Assembly (NCBI GenBank): GCA_014843695.1
Contig: CM026404.1
Span: 81,042,847-81,106,846 of the forward strand
Source: Archivesica marissinica
Lineage: Eukaryota; Mollusca; Bivalvia; Venerida; Vesicomyidae
Direction: 5' to 3'
Length of the DNA stretch: 64,000 nt
The position numbers and the translations under genes were made by a program. The notes beneath the pieces are model-generated. The model searched no databases. It saw only the letters and a list, made by a program, of their open reading frames with translations, and was not told the origin of the DNA. Numbering within the stretch: position 1 is the stretch's first letter; the number at the start of each line of letters is the position of its first letter. Positions 1 through 14,600 of the stretch are shown piece by piece.

Positions 1-107
1 TGTATCATTGCACTATCCTCCAAAAATCTAAAATGACTAATCTCTTCAGAAGGCTTCGCTCATATGGGCAACCGGTAGCGACGATAAATAAACGTAAAAC
101 ACAAGTA
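1..107 (+). mobile_element. SINE family C, 3' part
   Basis: The 3' two-fifths of a tRNA-headed SINE, cut by the window edge. It ends in the tail ggcaaccggtagcgacgata followed by an A-rich end, seen in at least seven other copies here. The most complete copy is at 45,044-45,330. Confidence 0.8.
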
Positions 108-344
108 TAACTACAGTTGTACACTGCCACGTGACCACGTCACACAACATGTTGGGCACCAGGGTCCCTTGTTATCAGCAACGCTAATCTTGGCTCAGAC
201 TAATGACCGTTGATAATACGGCCTCTTAGACCCAAGGTATAATAATTAGTTTCACACATCTCAAATTCGAGCTCATGTAATTGAAATGTGTTGATTCTGA
301 GATTGACACTCAGCTGAAACAAAGCAATCAGACTTGAACTTGAG

Positions 345-367
345 ATTAATAATAATAATAATAATAA
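345..367. repeat. (AAT)n microsatellite
   Basis: About seven perfect AAT trinucleotides. From here to 1,150 I see no gene, only AT-rich sequence and short chance ORFs. Confidence 0.9.
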
Positions 368-1150
368 AGACTTTATTTAACGAGAGTACTCATTTAACAA
401 AAGTTAATCTACCATGAGGCCCTCAACATATATACAATCAAATGCAATCAAAAGATAGCACTATAAGTGAGAACTGCACATTGGAATAATATAGTAATGT
501 AAAAGCTGAAAAATAGAGAAACTATATTTAATATGTAATGGAATATGATGATATATGGAATTGGCTAGCAGAGTAGAAAATGGGAATGAGACAATTAATG
601 ATACTAGATCTATCTAACAATATGCAGATTTGACTTGTAGTGGTATCTTCAAAAGATTGAAGAATTTATATTTAAACCTATACCACCAGAAGCTGACTGT
701 TGTCTGCATACAACAAAATGTGACGTCGACCTATTATAGGACTGTGTGTACTGCTTTATTACCGGGCGTTGTTATTTCTAGTTGTGTCAGCAGCTACATA
801 AGAGAAACGAAGACTTATTGAGAGATGTGAGCAACCTTCAGGAGGAAAGAGATGCCCTGTATGAGCGCGTGATGACAGTGCTACAGTCGCATACTGTCAA
901 TGTCAACACCGGATGACGAGGAACAACCTTAAATACCGGTGTCAAGTCGACGCTCGTGATAGAGACAAGTCACACTGATCCAAATTACTCGGAGGAACAC
1001 AAATTTGGCACATTTATTGTTTTTGTTTTTAAGATATATGAATGCATGCCTATGCTATTTACACGAAACGTTAAACGATCGGATTCATCTCAAGAATCTA
1101 CTATATGAATGAAAGCATACATTCAGTGAATAGCAGTAGAACGTCGGTGA

Positions 1151-1266
1151 TGCCTCTTCTCTCTCCCTCGTGGCGATGGATTCCATCAGGAATGAGGTCT
1201 CGAGAGTGATTAGTATACGTTATAAGAACTTGTTTCGCAATCGAGCTAAAATAAATTTGTATAAAC
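1151..1266 (+). mobile_element. SINE family A, 3' part
   Basis: Carries the family A central block (tggcgatggattccatcagg) and the tail ending in cgagctaaaataaatttgta. The tRNA-like head is missing, so the copy is 5'-truncated. An oppositely oriented copy starts about 100 bp downstream. Confidence 0.85.
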
Positions 1267-1369
1267 TAACGTGCTTATGTCATGGTATTATTAGTAACAA
1301 TATGGTAGTATGGTTTTAGTTTATATACATGCTACGTTATATTGCACTAACCTGACATATAGCGTGAAT

Positions 1370-1564
1370 ACAAATTTATTTAGCTCGATTGCGAAACATG
1401 TTCTAACAACTTATATTAATCACTCTCGAGACCTCATTCCTGATGGAATCCATCGCCACGAGGGAGAGAGAAGAGGCAGCGTGGAATTTAAATGCCTTGC
1501 CTAAGGGCACACTCGTAATGGCTTCAGCGGGGCTCGAACCACTGCGCTATCACCGTACTTCCAC
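1370..1564 (-). mobile_element. SINE family A, near full length
   Basis: Minus-strand copy with the tail first in window coordinates, then the central block, then a damaged tRNA-like head (B-box-like ggttcgagcccc and an A-box-like gatagcgcagtgg on the minus strand). It forms an inverted pair with the copy at 1,151-1,266. Confidence 0.85.
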
Positions 1565-1768
1565 TTGTGACATATATATTAACATCTTCCGATACCACAG
1601 TAAGATAGTAATTCTGCTGTAATGCCCTCATATTTTGTGGAATTCCATTCCACGTAGCATAATGCAAATTGCATTAATTATTACAGCGCCAATTTGCCAT
1701 TATTGTCCACCTAAACGTGGACTAAAAATCTTAAATTCAGTTGTACCAGTCCTCAATATCCTTTTTAA

Positions 1769-2015
1769 GTTTATTTAATGTAGCTACCGGTTGCCCATTT
1801 GAGCGACAGGCAATTTACCTAACAACACCTTTCCTGGTCATGCCCCAGTGGTTAACCAGTATTTTGGTACACTAACCTCCGTAAGAATCTGCCAACTTTT
1901 TCTTTTCACATAAAGAGACACTGTCTGAACTGGGCTCGAACTCGTGACAATCAATGATGATAAGCTATAGTTGTAAACAAGTCCGCGATATTAACTACTA
2001 GACCACGGAGGTGGT
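1769..2015 (-). mobile_element. SINE family D
   Basis: A tRNA-headed SINE read on the minus strand. The head (complement of about 1,925-2,015) has a B-box-like motif and an A-box-like end next to ccacggaggtgg. The 3' tail contains gctaccggttgcccatttga, close to the tail of family C although the heads differ. A second copy lies at 62,325-62,505. Confidence 0.75.
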
Positions 2016-2168
2016 CTTCCACTCTGTCATATGTACTGTTACTATATATAGCTGTTGATCACGTGTGAGCATTGTACATACATGTCCCGCTTCCACTGCA
2101 TCCAGTTAAACTTCATCCATAATACAAGTTGGACCCAGTTTGCCATCATAATTCAATGCGAATATATA

Positions 2169-2365
2169 CAGTCAGCATCCGTTATGTCGAATTCCGTCAG
2201 ACCGAACAAAATACTTCGACATAACCGAAGCTTGACTTAACGAAATTCGATATAAACGGAGCCAGTTATATGTAAAACGATAGTATCTGAAACAGGACTT
2301 TGATCCGACTTCGAGATAACCGGATAATTCGACATAACAGATTTTGACATAACGGATGTATACTG
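2169..2365. mobile_element. pogo/Tigger-like MITE (copy 1)
   Basis: About 197 bp flanked by TA on both sides. It begins cagtcagcatccgttatgtc and ends with the imperfect inverted complement of that sequence. Internal gacataac motifs repeat in both orientations. No transposase is visible. A related copy in opposite orientation lies at 39,462-39,658. Confidence 0.75.
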
Positions 2366-2700
2366 TATATGGGTGCGGGTATTGGCGTGGTATGTGGGGG
2401 GACAGGTGAAATCCTGAGATACATTTATCACTCTAAACAACTTTTCTGGACGAATGGGAATTATGTGATAAGAATTACTGCTATATATTCGTATTATAAG
2501 TATTAAAATTGTCTAATTGTATTCAGGGAATTAGTTCCAAGCTTCCACTGGTGTGTGCATAGAAATGCAGGCTTGAGCTGAAATCCAGAAATGGCCAGGT
2601 TTATCTATTTACGCATTTGAAATTCTGCAACAATAATTGGTTCCCATATGTTTCGCGGATGTTCCAGCAGGGATGAAGTATATACTATTATCTTGGACAT
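2366..2700. mobile_element. flank of a larger dispersed element
   Basis: This stretch, with blocks such as gaattactgctat, ctgaaatccagaaatggcca and gttcccatatg, matches the complement of 39,150-39,461 in the same order and spacing. The MITE and its flank are therefore one dispersed unit of roughly 500 bp found twice in opposite orientations. No coding sequence is visible. Confidence 0.65.
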
Positions 2701-3075
2701 GCTGGTTTCGTGTTATTGTCAAAATATTTGCATTTAATTACTAAATTATGCACTTTATGATTTATATGCATACATTCACTCAATACACTATCCGAGTGTG
2801 TATTATGCAGAGTGAATTTTCAATCGTCCTTCTATTACATATGTATATGTAATAGTTTTTCTTGTTCATTCTGTTTTGCGTTCTCTTTTCAGGAACGAAA
2901 CTCAGTCATTTAGTTTAAACAAACGTTAGCTTGACTTCCTGGTACGGGCCGGTGTCTAATGTTGTTAAGACTTGTGTCCCAAACCATTTGCAGTTTCATG
3001 CTATGTATTGTATTGTGTATGGACATGTCTACTATTGAGTTGCAATAACGTATGATTAAGCTAAATATATATCTA

Positions 3076-6000
3076 TAGGATCTGACATGAGTTGTGAGTT
3101 CATAACATATTTGATTTGATATATATACATATATATATAGGATCTGACATGAGTTGTGAGTTCATACCATATTTGATTTGATATATATACATATATATAT
3201 AGGATCTGACATGAGTTGTGAGTTCATACCATATTTGATTTGATATATATACATATATATATAGGATCTGACATGAGTTGTGAGTTCATAACATATTTGA
3301 TTTGATATATATACATATATATAGGATCTGACATGAGTTTGAGTTCATACATATTTGATTTGATATATACATATATATATAGGATCTGACATGAGTTTGA
3401 GTTCATACCATATTTGATTTGATATATATACATATATATATAGGATCTGACATGAGTTGTGAGTTCATACCATATTTGATTTGATATATATACATATATA
3501 TATAGGATCTGACATGAGTTGTGAGTTCATACCATATTTGATTTGATATATATACATATATATATAGGATCTGACATGAGTTGTGAGTTCATACATATTT
3601 GATTTGATATATATACATATATATATAGGATCTGACATGAGTTGTGAGTTCATAACATATTTGATTTGATATATATACATATATATATAGGATCTGACAT
3701 GAGTTGTGAGTTCATAACATATTTGATTTGATAATATACATATATATATAGGATCTGACATGAGTTGTGAGTTCATAACATATTTGATTTGATATATATA
3801 CATATATATATAGGATCTGACATGAGTTGTGAGTTCATAACATATTTGATTTGATATATATACATATATATATAGGATCTGACATGAGTTGTGAGTTCAT
3901 AACATATTTGATTTGATATATATACATATTATTAGGATCTGACATGAGTTGTGAGTTCATAACATATTTGATTTGATATATATACTATATATAGGATCTG
4001 ACATGAGTTGTGAGTTCATACCATATTTGATTTGATATATATACATATATATATAGGATCTGACATGAGTTGTGAGTTCATAACATATTTGATTTGATAT
4101 ATATACATATATATATAGGATCTGACATGAGTTGTGAGTTCATAACATATTTGATTTGATATATATACATATATATATAGGATCTGACATGAGTTGTGAG
4201 TTCATAACATATTTGATTTGATATATATACATATATATATAGGATCTGACATGAGTTGTGAGTTCATACATATTTGATTTGATATATATACATATATATA
4301 TAGGATCTGACATGAGTTGTGAGTTCATAACATATTTGATTTGATATATATACATATATATATAGGATCTGACATGAGTTGTGAGTTCATAACATATTTG
4401 ATTTGATATATATACATATATATAGGATCTGACATGAGTTGTGAGTTCATAACATATTTGATTTGATATATATACATATATATATAGGATCTGACATGAG
4501 TTGTGAGTTCATAACATATTTGATTTGATATATATACATATATATATAGGATCTGACATGAGTTGTGAGTTCATAACATATTTGATTTGATATATATACA
4601 TATATATATAGGATCTGACATGAGTTGTGAGTTCATAACATATTTGATTTGATATATATACATATATATATAGGATCTGACATGAGTTGTGAGTTCATAA
4701 CATATTTGATTTGATATATATACATATATATATAGGATCTGACATGAGTTGTGAGTTCATAACATTTGATTTGATATTTATCATATATATATATGATCTG
4801 ACATGATTTGTGAGTTCATAAATATTTGATTGATATATATACATATATATATAGGATCTGACATGAGTTGTGAGTTCATAACATATTTGATTTGATATAT
4901 ATACATATATATATAGGATCTGACATGAGTTGTGAGTTCATAACATATTTGATTTGATATATATACATATATATATAGGATCTGACATGAGTTGTGAGTT
5001 CATACCATATTTGATTTTGATATATATACATATATATATAGATCTGACATGATTTGTGAGTTCATAACATATTTGATTTGATATATATACATATATATAT
5101 AGGATCTGACATGAGTTGTGAGTTCATACCATATTTGATTTGATATATATACATATATATTATAGGATCTGACATGAGTTGTGAGTTCATACCATATTGA
5201 TTTGATATATACATATATATATAGGATCTGACATGAGTTGTGAGTTCATACCATATTTGTTTGATATATATACATATATATATAGGATCTGACATGAGTT
5301 GTGAGTTCATACCATATTTGATTTGATATATATACATATATATATAGGATCTGACATGAGTTGTGAGTTCATACCATATTTGATTTGATATATATACATA
5401 TATATATAGGATCTGACATGAGTTGTGAGTTCATACCATATTTGATTTGATATATATACATATATATATAGGATCTGACATGAGTTGTGAGTTCATACCA
5501 TATTTGATTTGATATATATACATATATATATAGGATCTGACATGAGTTGTGAGTTCATAACATATTTGATTTGTATATATACTATATATATAGGATCTGA
5601 CATGAGTTGTGAGTTCATAACATATTTGATTGATATATATACATATATATATAGGATCTGACATGAGTTGTGAGTTCATAACATATTTGATTTGATATAT
5701 ATACATATATATATAGGATCTGACATGAGTTGTGAGTTCATAACATATTTGATTTGATATTATACATATATAATAGGATCGACATGAGTTGTGAGTTCAT
5801 AACATATTTGATTTGTATATATACATATTATATAGGATCTGACATGAGTTGTGAGTTCATAACATATTTGATTTGATATAATACCTATATATATAGGATC
5901 TGACATGAGTTGTGAGTTCATAACATATTTGATTTGATATATTACATATATTATAGGATCTGACATGAGTTGGAGTTCATAACATATTTGATTTGATATA

Positions 6001-7412
6001 TATACATATATATAGGATCTGACATGAGGTGTGAGTTCATAACATATTTGATTTGATATATATACATATATATATAGGATCTGACATGAGTTGTGAGTTC
6101 ATAACATATTTGATTTGATATATATACATATATATATAGGATCTGACATGAGTTGTGAGTTCATAACATATTTGATTTGATATATATACATATATATATA
6201 GGATCTGACATGAGTTGTGAGTTCATAACATATTTGATTTGATATATATACATATATATATAGGATCTGACATGAGTTGTGAGTTCATAACATATTTGAT
6301 TTGATATATATACATATATATAGGATCTGACATGAGTTGTGAGTTCATAACATATTTGATTTGATATATATACTATATATATAGGATCTGACATGAGTTG
6401 TGAGTTCATAACATATGTGATTTGATATATATACATATATATATAGGATCTGACATGAGTTGTGAGTTCATAACATATTGATTTGATATATATAACATAT
6501 ATATATAGGATCTGACATGAGTTGTGAGTTCATAACATATTTGATTTGATATATATACATATATATATAGGATCTGACATGAGTTGTGAGTTCATAACAT
6601 ATTTGATTTGATTATATATACATATATATAGGATCTGACTGAGTTGTGAGTTCATAACATATTTGATTTGATATATACATATATATTAGGATCTGACATG
6701 AGTTGTGAGTTCATAAACATATTGATTTGATAATATACATATATATATAGATCTGACATGAGTTGTGAGTTAATAACATATTTGATTGATAGAATACATC
6801 TAATAATAGGATTGACATGAGTTGTGAGTTTCTAACATATTTGATTTGATCTATACATATATATATAGGATCTACATGAGTTTGTGAGTTCATAACATAT
6901 TTGATTTGATATATATCTATATATATAGGATCTGACATGAGTTGTGAGTTCATACCATATTTGATTTGATATATATACATATATATATAGGATCTGACAT
7001 GAGTTGTGAGTTCATACCATATTTGATTTGATATATATACATATATGTATAGATCTGACATGAGTTGTGAGTTCATACATATTGATTTGATATATATACA
7101 TATATATATAGGGATCTGACATGAGTTGTGAGTTCATACCATATTTGATTTGATATATATACATATATATATAGGATCTGACATGATTGTGAGTTCATAC
7201 CATATTTGATTTGATATATTACATATATAGGATCTGACATGAGTTGTGAGTTCATACCATATTTGATTTGATATATATACATATACATGTATATATAGGA
7301 TCTGACATGAGTTGTGAGTTCATACCATATTTGATTTGATATATATATACATATACATATATATATATAGGATCTGACATGAGTTGTGAGTTCATACCAT
7401 ATTTGATTTGAT
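3076..7412. repeat. 62-bp minisatellite array
   Basis: About 70 head-to-tail units of 62 bp. Each has a conserved part starting ggatctgacatgagttgtga and reaching catatttgatttg, followed by an AT stretch of variable length. Units differ mainly by single-base indels in the AT part and by taacat versus taccat, which cluster in blocks. The conserved part resembles the arm of the inverted-repeat element at 45,867-46,017. Minus-strand ORFs here (YIYQIKY repeats) are periodic artefacts. Confidence 0.95.
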
Positions 7413-7666
7413 AAGTGTATTGCTCTATATATATGTATAGAAGAATAACAATCGTAGCCATATTTTATTATTTGAGGTTGGAATTGTGCTATTAACCCAT
7501 TCAACACTACAGACCTCTAAATAGGCTTACAAAAAGTGTAGATCCAGATGTAACGAGCCGTCTCACCAGGATCTGCACTCTTTACCAGTAATATTACTAT
7601 TTTTAGACAAAATTACCCATTTTCATAAAATTTTAGTTATGAACTTGTCAAAATGTAATTTTCTGA
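7413..7666. other. unique spacer, MITE remnant, no gene
   Basis: Short non-repetitive stretch between the 62-bp array and the gap. At 7,459-7,492 it has catattttattatttgaggt followed by tggaattgtgct, resembling the inner part of the inverted-repeat element at 45,867-46,017. No gene is visible. Confidence 0.6.
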
Positions 7667-8666
7667 NNNNNNNNNNNNNNNNNNNNNNNNNNNNNNNNNN
7701 NNNNNNNNNNNNNNNNNNNNNNNNNNNNNNNNNNNNNNNNNNNNNNNNNNNNNNNNNNNNNNNNNNNNNNNNNNNNNNNNNNNNNNNNNNNNNNNNNNNN
7801 NNNNNNNNNNNNNNNNNNNNNNNNNNNNNNNNNNNNNNNNNNNNNNNNNNNNNNNNNNNNNNNNNNNNNNNNNNNNNNNNNNNNNNNNNNNNNNNNNNNN
7901 NNNNNNNNNNNNNNNNNNNNNNNNNNNNNNNNNNNNNNNNNNNNNNNNNNNNNNNNNNNNNNNNNNNNNNNNNNNNNNNNNNNNNNNNNNNNNNNNNNNN
8001 NNNNNNNNNNNNNNNNNNNNNNNNNNNNNNNNNNNNNNNNNNNNNNNNNNNNNNNNNNNNNNNNNNNNNNNNNNNNNNNNNNNNNNNNNNNNNNNNNNNN
8101 NNNNNNNNNNNNNNNNNNNNNNNNNNNNNNNNNNNNNNNNNNNNNNNNNNNNNNNNNNNNNNNNNNNNNNNNNNNNNNNNNNNNNNNNNNNNNNNNNNNN
8201 NNNNNNNNNNNNNNNNNNNNNNNNNNNNNNNNNNNNNNNNNNNNNNNNNNNNNNNNNNNNNNNNNNNNNNNNNNNNNNNNNNNNNNNNNNNNNNNNNNNN
8301 NNNNNNNNNNNNNNNNNNNNNNNNNNNNNNNNNNNNNNNNNNNNNNNNNNNNNNNNNNNNNNNNNNNNNNNNNNNNNNNNNNNNNNNNNNNNNNNNNNNN
8401 NNNNNNNNNNNNNNNNNNNNNNNNNNNNNNNNNNNNNNNNNNNNNNNNNNNNNNNNNNNNNNNNNNNNNNNNNNNNNNNNNNNNNNNNNNNNNNNNNNNN
8501 NNNNNNNNNNNNNNNNNNNNNNNNNNNNNNNNNNNNNNNNNNNNNNNNNNNNNNNNNNNNNNNNNNNNNNNNNNNNNNNNNNNNNNNNNNNNNNNNNNNN
8601 NNNNNNNNNNNNNNNNNNNNNNNNNNNNNNNNNNNNNNNNNNNNNNNNNNNNNNNNNNNNNNNNNN
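7667..8666. other. assembly gap, 1,000 N
   Basis: Exactly 1,000 N, as are the two other gaps here, so the length is a placeholder. The gap has a 62-bp array close on its left and a 52-bp array directly on its right. Confidence 0.98.
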
Positions 8667-11600
8667 TATATGACCGTGTTCGCATCTGGTTTCAATGGTG
8701 TGCACACAGCTAAGGCCACGATAGTGCTCTATATGACCGTGTTCGCACCTGATTTCAATGGTGTGCACAAAGCTAAGGCCACACACTCTATATGACGTTT
8801 CGCACCAGATTTCAATGGTGTGCACACAGTTAAGGCCATTATATGACCGTTTCACACCTGATTTCAATGGTGTGCACACAGTTAAGGCCATTATATGACC
8901 GTTTCGCACACCTGATTTCAATGGTGTGCACACAGTTAAAGCCATTATATGACCGTTTCCACACATGATTTCAATGGTGTGCACACAGTTAAGGCCATTA
9001 TATGACCGTTTCGCACCTGATTTCAATGGTGTGCACACAGTTAAGGCCATTATATGACCGTTTCACACCTGATTTCAATGGTGTGCACACAGTTAGGCCA
9101 TTATATGACCGTTCGCACCTGATTTCAATGGTGTGCACACAGTTGGCCATTATATGACCGTTTCGCACCTGATTTCAATGGTGTGCACACAGTTAAGGCC
9201 ATTATATGACCGTTTCACACCTGATTTCAATGGTGTGCACACAGTTAAGGCCATTATATGACCGTTTCACACCTGATTTCAATGGTGTGCACACAGTTAC
9301 GGCCATTATATGACCGTTTCGCACCTGATTTCAATGGTGTACACAGTTAAGGCCATTATATGACCGTTTCGCACCTGATTTCAATGGTGTGCACACAGTT
9401 AAGGCCATTATATGACCGTTTCACACCTGATTTCAATGGTGTGCACACAGTTAAAGCCATTATATGACCGTTTCGCACCTGATTTCAATGGTGTGCACAC
9501 AGTTAAGGCCATTATATGACCGTTTCGCACCTGATTTCAATGGTGTGCACACAGTTACGGCCATTATATGACCGTTTCGCACCTGATTTCAATGGTGTGC
9601 ACACAGTTACGGCCATTATATGACCGTTTCGCACCTGATTTCAATGGTGTGCACACAGTTACGGCCATTATATGACCGTTTCGCACCTGATTTCAATGGT
9701 GTGCACACAGTTACGGCCATTATATGACCGTTTCGCACCTGATTTCAATGGTGTGCACACAGTTACGGCCATTATATGACCGTTTCACACCTGATTTCAA
9801 TGGTGTGCACACAGTTAAGGCCATTATATATCCGTTTCACACCTGATTTCAATGGTGTGCACACAGTTAAAGCCATTATATGACCGTTTCTCACCTGATT
9901 TCAATGGTGTGCACACAGTTAAGGCCATTATATGACCGTTTCACACCTGATTTCAATGGTGTGCACACAGTTAAGGCCATTATATGACCGTTTCGCACCT
10001 GATTTCAATGGTGTGCACACAGTTATGGCCATTATATGACCGTTTCACACCTGATTTCAATGGTGTGCACACAGTTAAAGCCATTATATGACCGTTTCAC
10101 ACCTGATTTCAATGGTGCGTACACAGTTAAAGCCATTATATGACCGTTTCACACCTGATTTCAATGGTGTGCACAGTTAAGGCCATTATATGACCGTTTC
10201 GCACCTGATTTCAATGGTGTGCACACAGTTAAGGCCATTATATGACCGTTTCGCACCTGATTTCAATGGTGTGCACACAGTTACGGCCATTATATGACCG
10301 TTTCGCACCTGATTTCAATGGTGTGCACACAGTTACGGCCATTATATGACCGTTTCCACCTGATTTCAATGGTGTGCACACAGTTAAGGCCATTATATGA
10401 CCGTTTCGCACCTGATTTCAATGGTGTGCACACAGTTACGGCCATTATATGACCGTTTCGCACCTGATTTCAATGGTGTGCACACAGTTAAGGCCATTAT
10501 ATGACCGTTTCACACCTGATTTCAATGGTGTGCACACAGTTACGGCCATTATATGACCGTTTCGCACCTGATTTCAATGGTGTGCACACAGTTAAGGCCA
10601 TTATATGACCGTTTCACACCTGATTTCAATGGTGTGCACACAGTTAAGGCCATTATATGACCGTTTCACCTGATTTCAATGGTGTGCACACAGTTACGGC
10701 CATTATATGACCGTTTCGCACCTGATTTCAATGGTGTGCACACAGTTAAGGCCATTATATGACCGTTTCACACCTGATTTCAATGGTGTGCACACAGTTA
10801 CGGCCATTATATGACCGTTTCGCACCTGATTTCAATGGTGTGCACACAGTTAAGGCCATTATATGACCGTTTCGCACCTGATTTCAATGGTGTGCACACA
10901 GTTAAAGCCATTATATGACCGTTTCACACCTGATTTCAATGGTGTGCACACAGTTAAAGCCATTATATGACCGTTTCACACCTGATTTCAATGGTGTGCA
11001 CAGTTAAGGCCATTATATGACCGTTTCGCACCTGATTTCAATGGTGTGCACACAGTTAAGGCCATTATATGACCGTTTCGCACCTGATTTCAATGGTGTG
11101 CACACAGTTACGGCCATTATATGACCGTTTCGCACCTGATTTCAATGGTGTGCACACAGTTAAGGCCATTATATGACCGTTTCGCACCTGATTTCAATGG
11201 TGTGCACACAGTTAAGGCCATTATATGACCGTTTCGCACCTGATTTCAATGGTGTGCACACAGTTAAGGCCATTATATGACCGTTTCACACCTGATTTCA
11301 ATGGTGTGCACAGTTAGGCCATATATGACCGTTTCGCACCTGATTTCAATGGTGTGCACACAGTTACGGCCATTATATGACCGTTTCGCACCTGATTTCA
11401 ATGGTGTGCACACAGTTACGGCCATTATATGACCGTTTCGCACCTGATTTCAATGGTGTGCACACAGTTAAGGCCATTATATGACCGTTTCGCACCTGAT
11501 TTCAATGGTGTGCACACAGTTAAGGCATTATATGACCGTTCCACCTGATTTCAATGGTGTGCACACAGTTAAGCCATTATATGACCGTTTCACACCTGAT

Positions 11601-14600
11601 TTCAATGGTGTGCACACAGTTAAGGCCATTATATGACCGTTTCGCACCTGATTTCAATGGTGTGCACACAGTTAAGGCCATTATATGACCGTTTCGCACC
11701 TGATTTCAATGGTGTGCACACAGTTAAGGCCATTATATGACCGTTTCGCACCTGATTTCAATGGTGTGCACACAGTTAAAGCCATTATATGACCGTTTCA
11801 CACCTGATTTCAATGGTGTGCACACAGTTAAAGCCATTATATGACCGTTTCACACCTGATTTCAATGGTGTGCACAGTTAAGGCCATTATATGACCGTTT
11901 CGCACCTGATTTCAATGGTGTGCACACAGTTAAGGCCATTATATGACCGTTTCGCACCTGATTTCAATGGTGTGCACACAGTTACGGCCATTATATGACC
12001 GTTTCGCACCTGATTTCAATGGTGTGCACACAGTTAAGGCCATTATATGACCGTTTCGCACCTGATTTCAATGGTGTGCACACAGTTAAGGCCATTATAT
12101 GACCGTTTCGCACCTGATTTCAATGGTGTGCACACAGTTACGGCCATTATATGACCGTTTCGCACCTGATTTCAATGGTGTGCACACAGTTACGGCCATT
12201 ATATGACCGTTTCGCACCTGATTTCAATGGTGTGCACACAGTTACGGCCATTATATGACCGTTTCGCACCTGATTTCAATGGTGTGCACACAGTTACGGC
12301 CATTATATGACCGTTTCGCACCTGATTTCAATGGTGTGCACACAGTTAAGGCCATTATATGACCGTTTCACACCTGATTTCAATGGTGTGCACACAGTTA
12401 AGGCCATTATATGACCGTTTCACACCTGATTTCAATGGTGTGCACACAGTTAAAGCCATTATATGACCGTTTCTCACCTGATTTCAATGGTGTGCACACA
12501 GTTAAGGCCATTATATGACCGTTTCACACCTGATTTCAATGGTGTGCACACAGTTAAGGCCATTATATGACCGTTTCGCACCTGATTTCAATGGTGTGCA
12601 CACAGTTATGGCCATTATATGACCGTTTCACACCTGATTTCAATGGTGTGCACACAGTTAAAGCCATTATATGACCGTTTCACACCTGATTTCAATGGTG
12701 CGTACACAGTTAAAGCCATTATATGACCGTTTCACACCTGATTTCAATGGTGTGCACAGTTAAGGCCATTATATGACCGTTTCGCACCTGATTTCAATGG
12801 TGTGCACACAGTTAAGGCCATTATATGACCGTTTCGCACCTGATTTCAATGGTGTGCACACAGTTACGGCCATTATATGACCGTTTCGCACCTGATTTCA
12901 ATGGTGTGCACACAGTTATGGCCATTATATGACCGTTTCGCACCTGATTTCAATGGTGTGCACACAGTTACGGCCATTATATGACCGTTTCACACCTGAT
13001 TTCAATGGTGTGCACACAGTTAAAGCCATTATATATCCGTTTCACACCTGATTTCAATGGTGTGCACACAGTTAGAGCCATCATATGACCGTTTCTCACC
13101 TGATTTCAATGGTGTGCACACAGTTACGGCCATTATATGACCGATTCACACCTTATTTCAATGGTGTGCACACAGTTAAGGCCATTGTGTGACCGGTTCG
13201 TACCTGATTTCAATGGTGTGCACGCAGTTAAGGCCATTATATGACCGTTTCTCACCTGCTTTCAATGGTGTGCACGCAGATAAAGCCATTATATGACCGT
13301 TTCACACCTGATTTCAATGGTGTGTACAAAGTTAAGGCCATTATATGACCGTTTCGCACCTCATTTCAATGGTGTGCACACAGTCACGGTCATTATATGA
13401 CCGTTTCACACCTGATTTCAATGGTGTGCACACAGTTAAGGCCATTATATGACCGTTTCGCACCTGATTTCAATGGTGTGCACACAGTTACGGCCATTAT
13501 ATGACCGTTTCCCACCTTATTTCAATGGTGTGCACACAGTTACAGCCATTATATGACCGTTTCACACCTGATTTCAATGGTGTGCACACAGTTAAAGCCA
13601 TTATATGACCGTTTCACACCTGATTTCAATGGTGTGCACACAGTTACGGCCATTATATGACCGTTTCACACCTGATTTCAATGGTGTGCACACAGTTAAG
13701 GCCATTATATGACCGTTTCACACCTGATTTCAATGGTGTGCACACAGTTACGGCCATTATATGACCGTTTCGCACCTGATTTCAATGGTGTGCACACAGT
13801 TACGGCCATTATATGACCGTTTCGCACCTGATTTCAATGGTGTGCACACAGTTAAGGCCATTATATGACCGTTTCACACCTGATTTCAATGGTGTGCACA
13901 CAGTTACGGCCATTATATGACCGTTTCGCACCTGATTTCAATGGTGTGCAAACAGTTATGGCCATTATATGACCGTTTCGCACCTGATATCAATGGTGTG
14001 CACACAGTTAAGGCCATTATATGACCGTTTCGCACCTGATTTCAATGGTGTGCACACAGTTAAAGCCATTATATGACCGTTTCACACCTGATTTCAATGG
14101 TGTGTACACAGTTAAAGCCATTATATGACCGTTTCACACCTGATTTCAATGGTGTGCACAGTTAAGGCCATTATATGACCGTTTCGCACCTGATTTCAAT
14201 GGTGTGCACACAGTTAAGGCCATTATATGACCGTTTCGCACCTGATTTCAATGGTGTGCACACAGTTACGGCCATTATATGACCGTTTCGCACCTGATTT
14301 CAATGGTGTGCACACAGTTAAGGCCATTATATGACCGTTTCGCACCTGATTTCAATGGTGTGCACACAGTGAAGGCCATTATATGACCGTTTCGCACCTG
14401 ATTTCAATGGTGTGCACACAGTTACGGCCATTATATGACCGTTTCGCAGCTGATTTCAATGGTGTGCACACAGTCACGATCATTATATGATCATTTCGCA
14501 CCTGATTTCAATGGTGTGCATACAGTTACGGCCATATATGACCGTTTCGCACCTGATTTCAATGGTGTGCACACAGTTATGGCCATTATATGACCGTTTC

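Noticed and set aside
3224..7507. Series of minus-strand frames (YIYQIKY, MSDPIYI repeats)
   Set aside because: Periodic translation of the 62-bp satellite, broken by indels.
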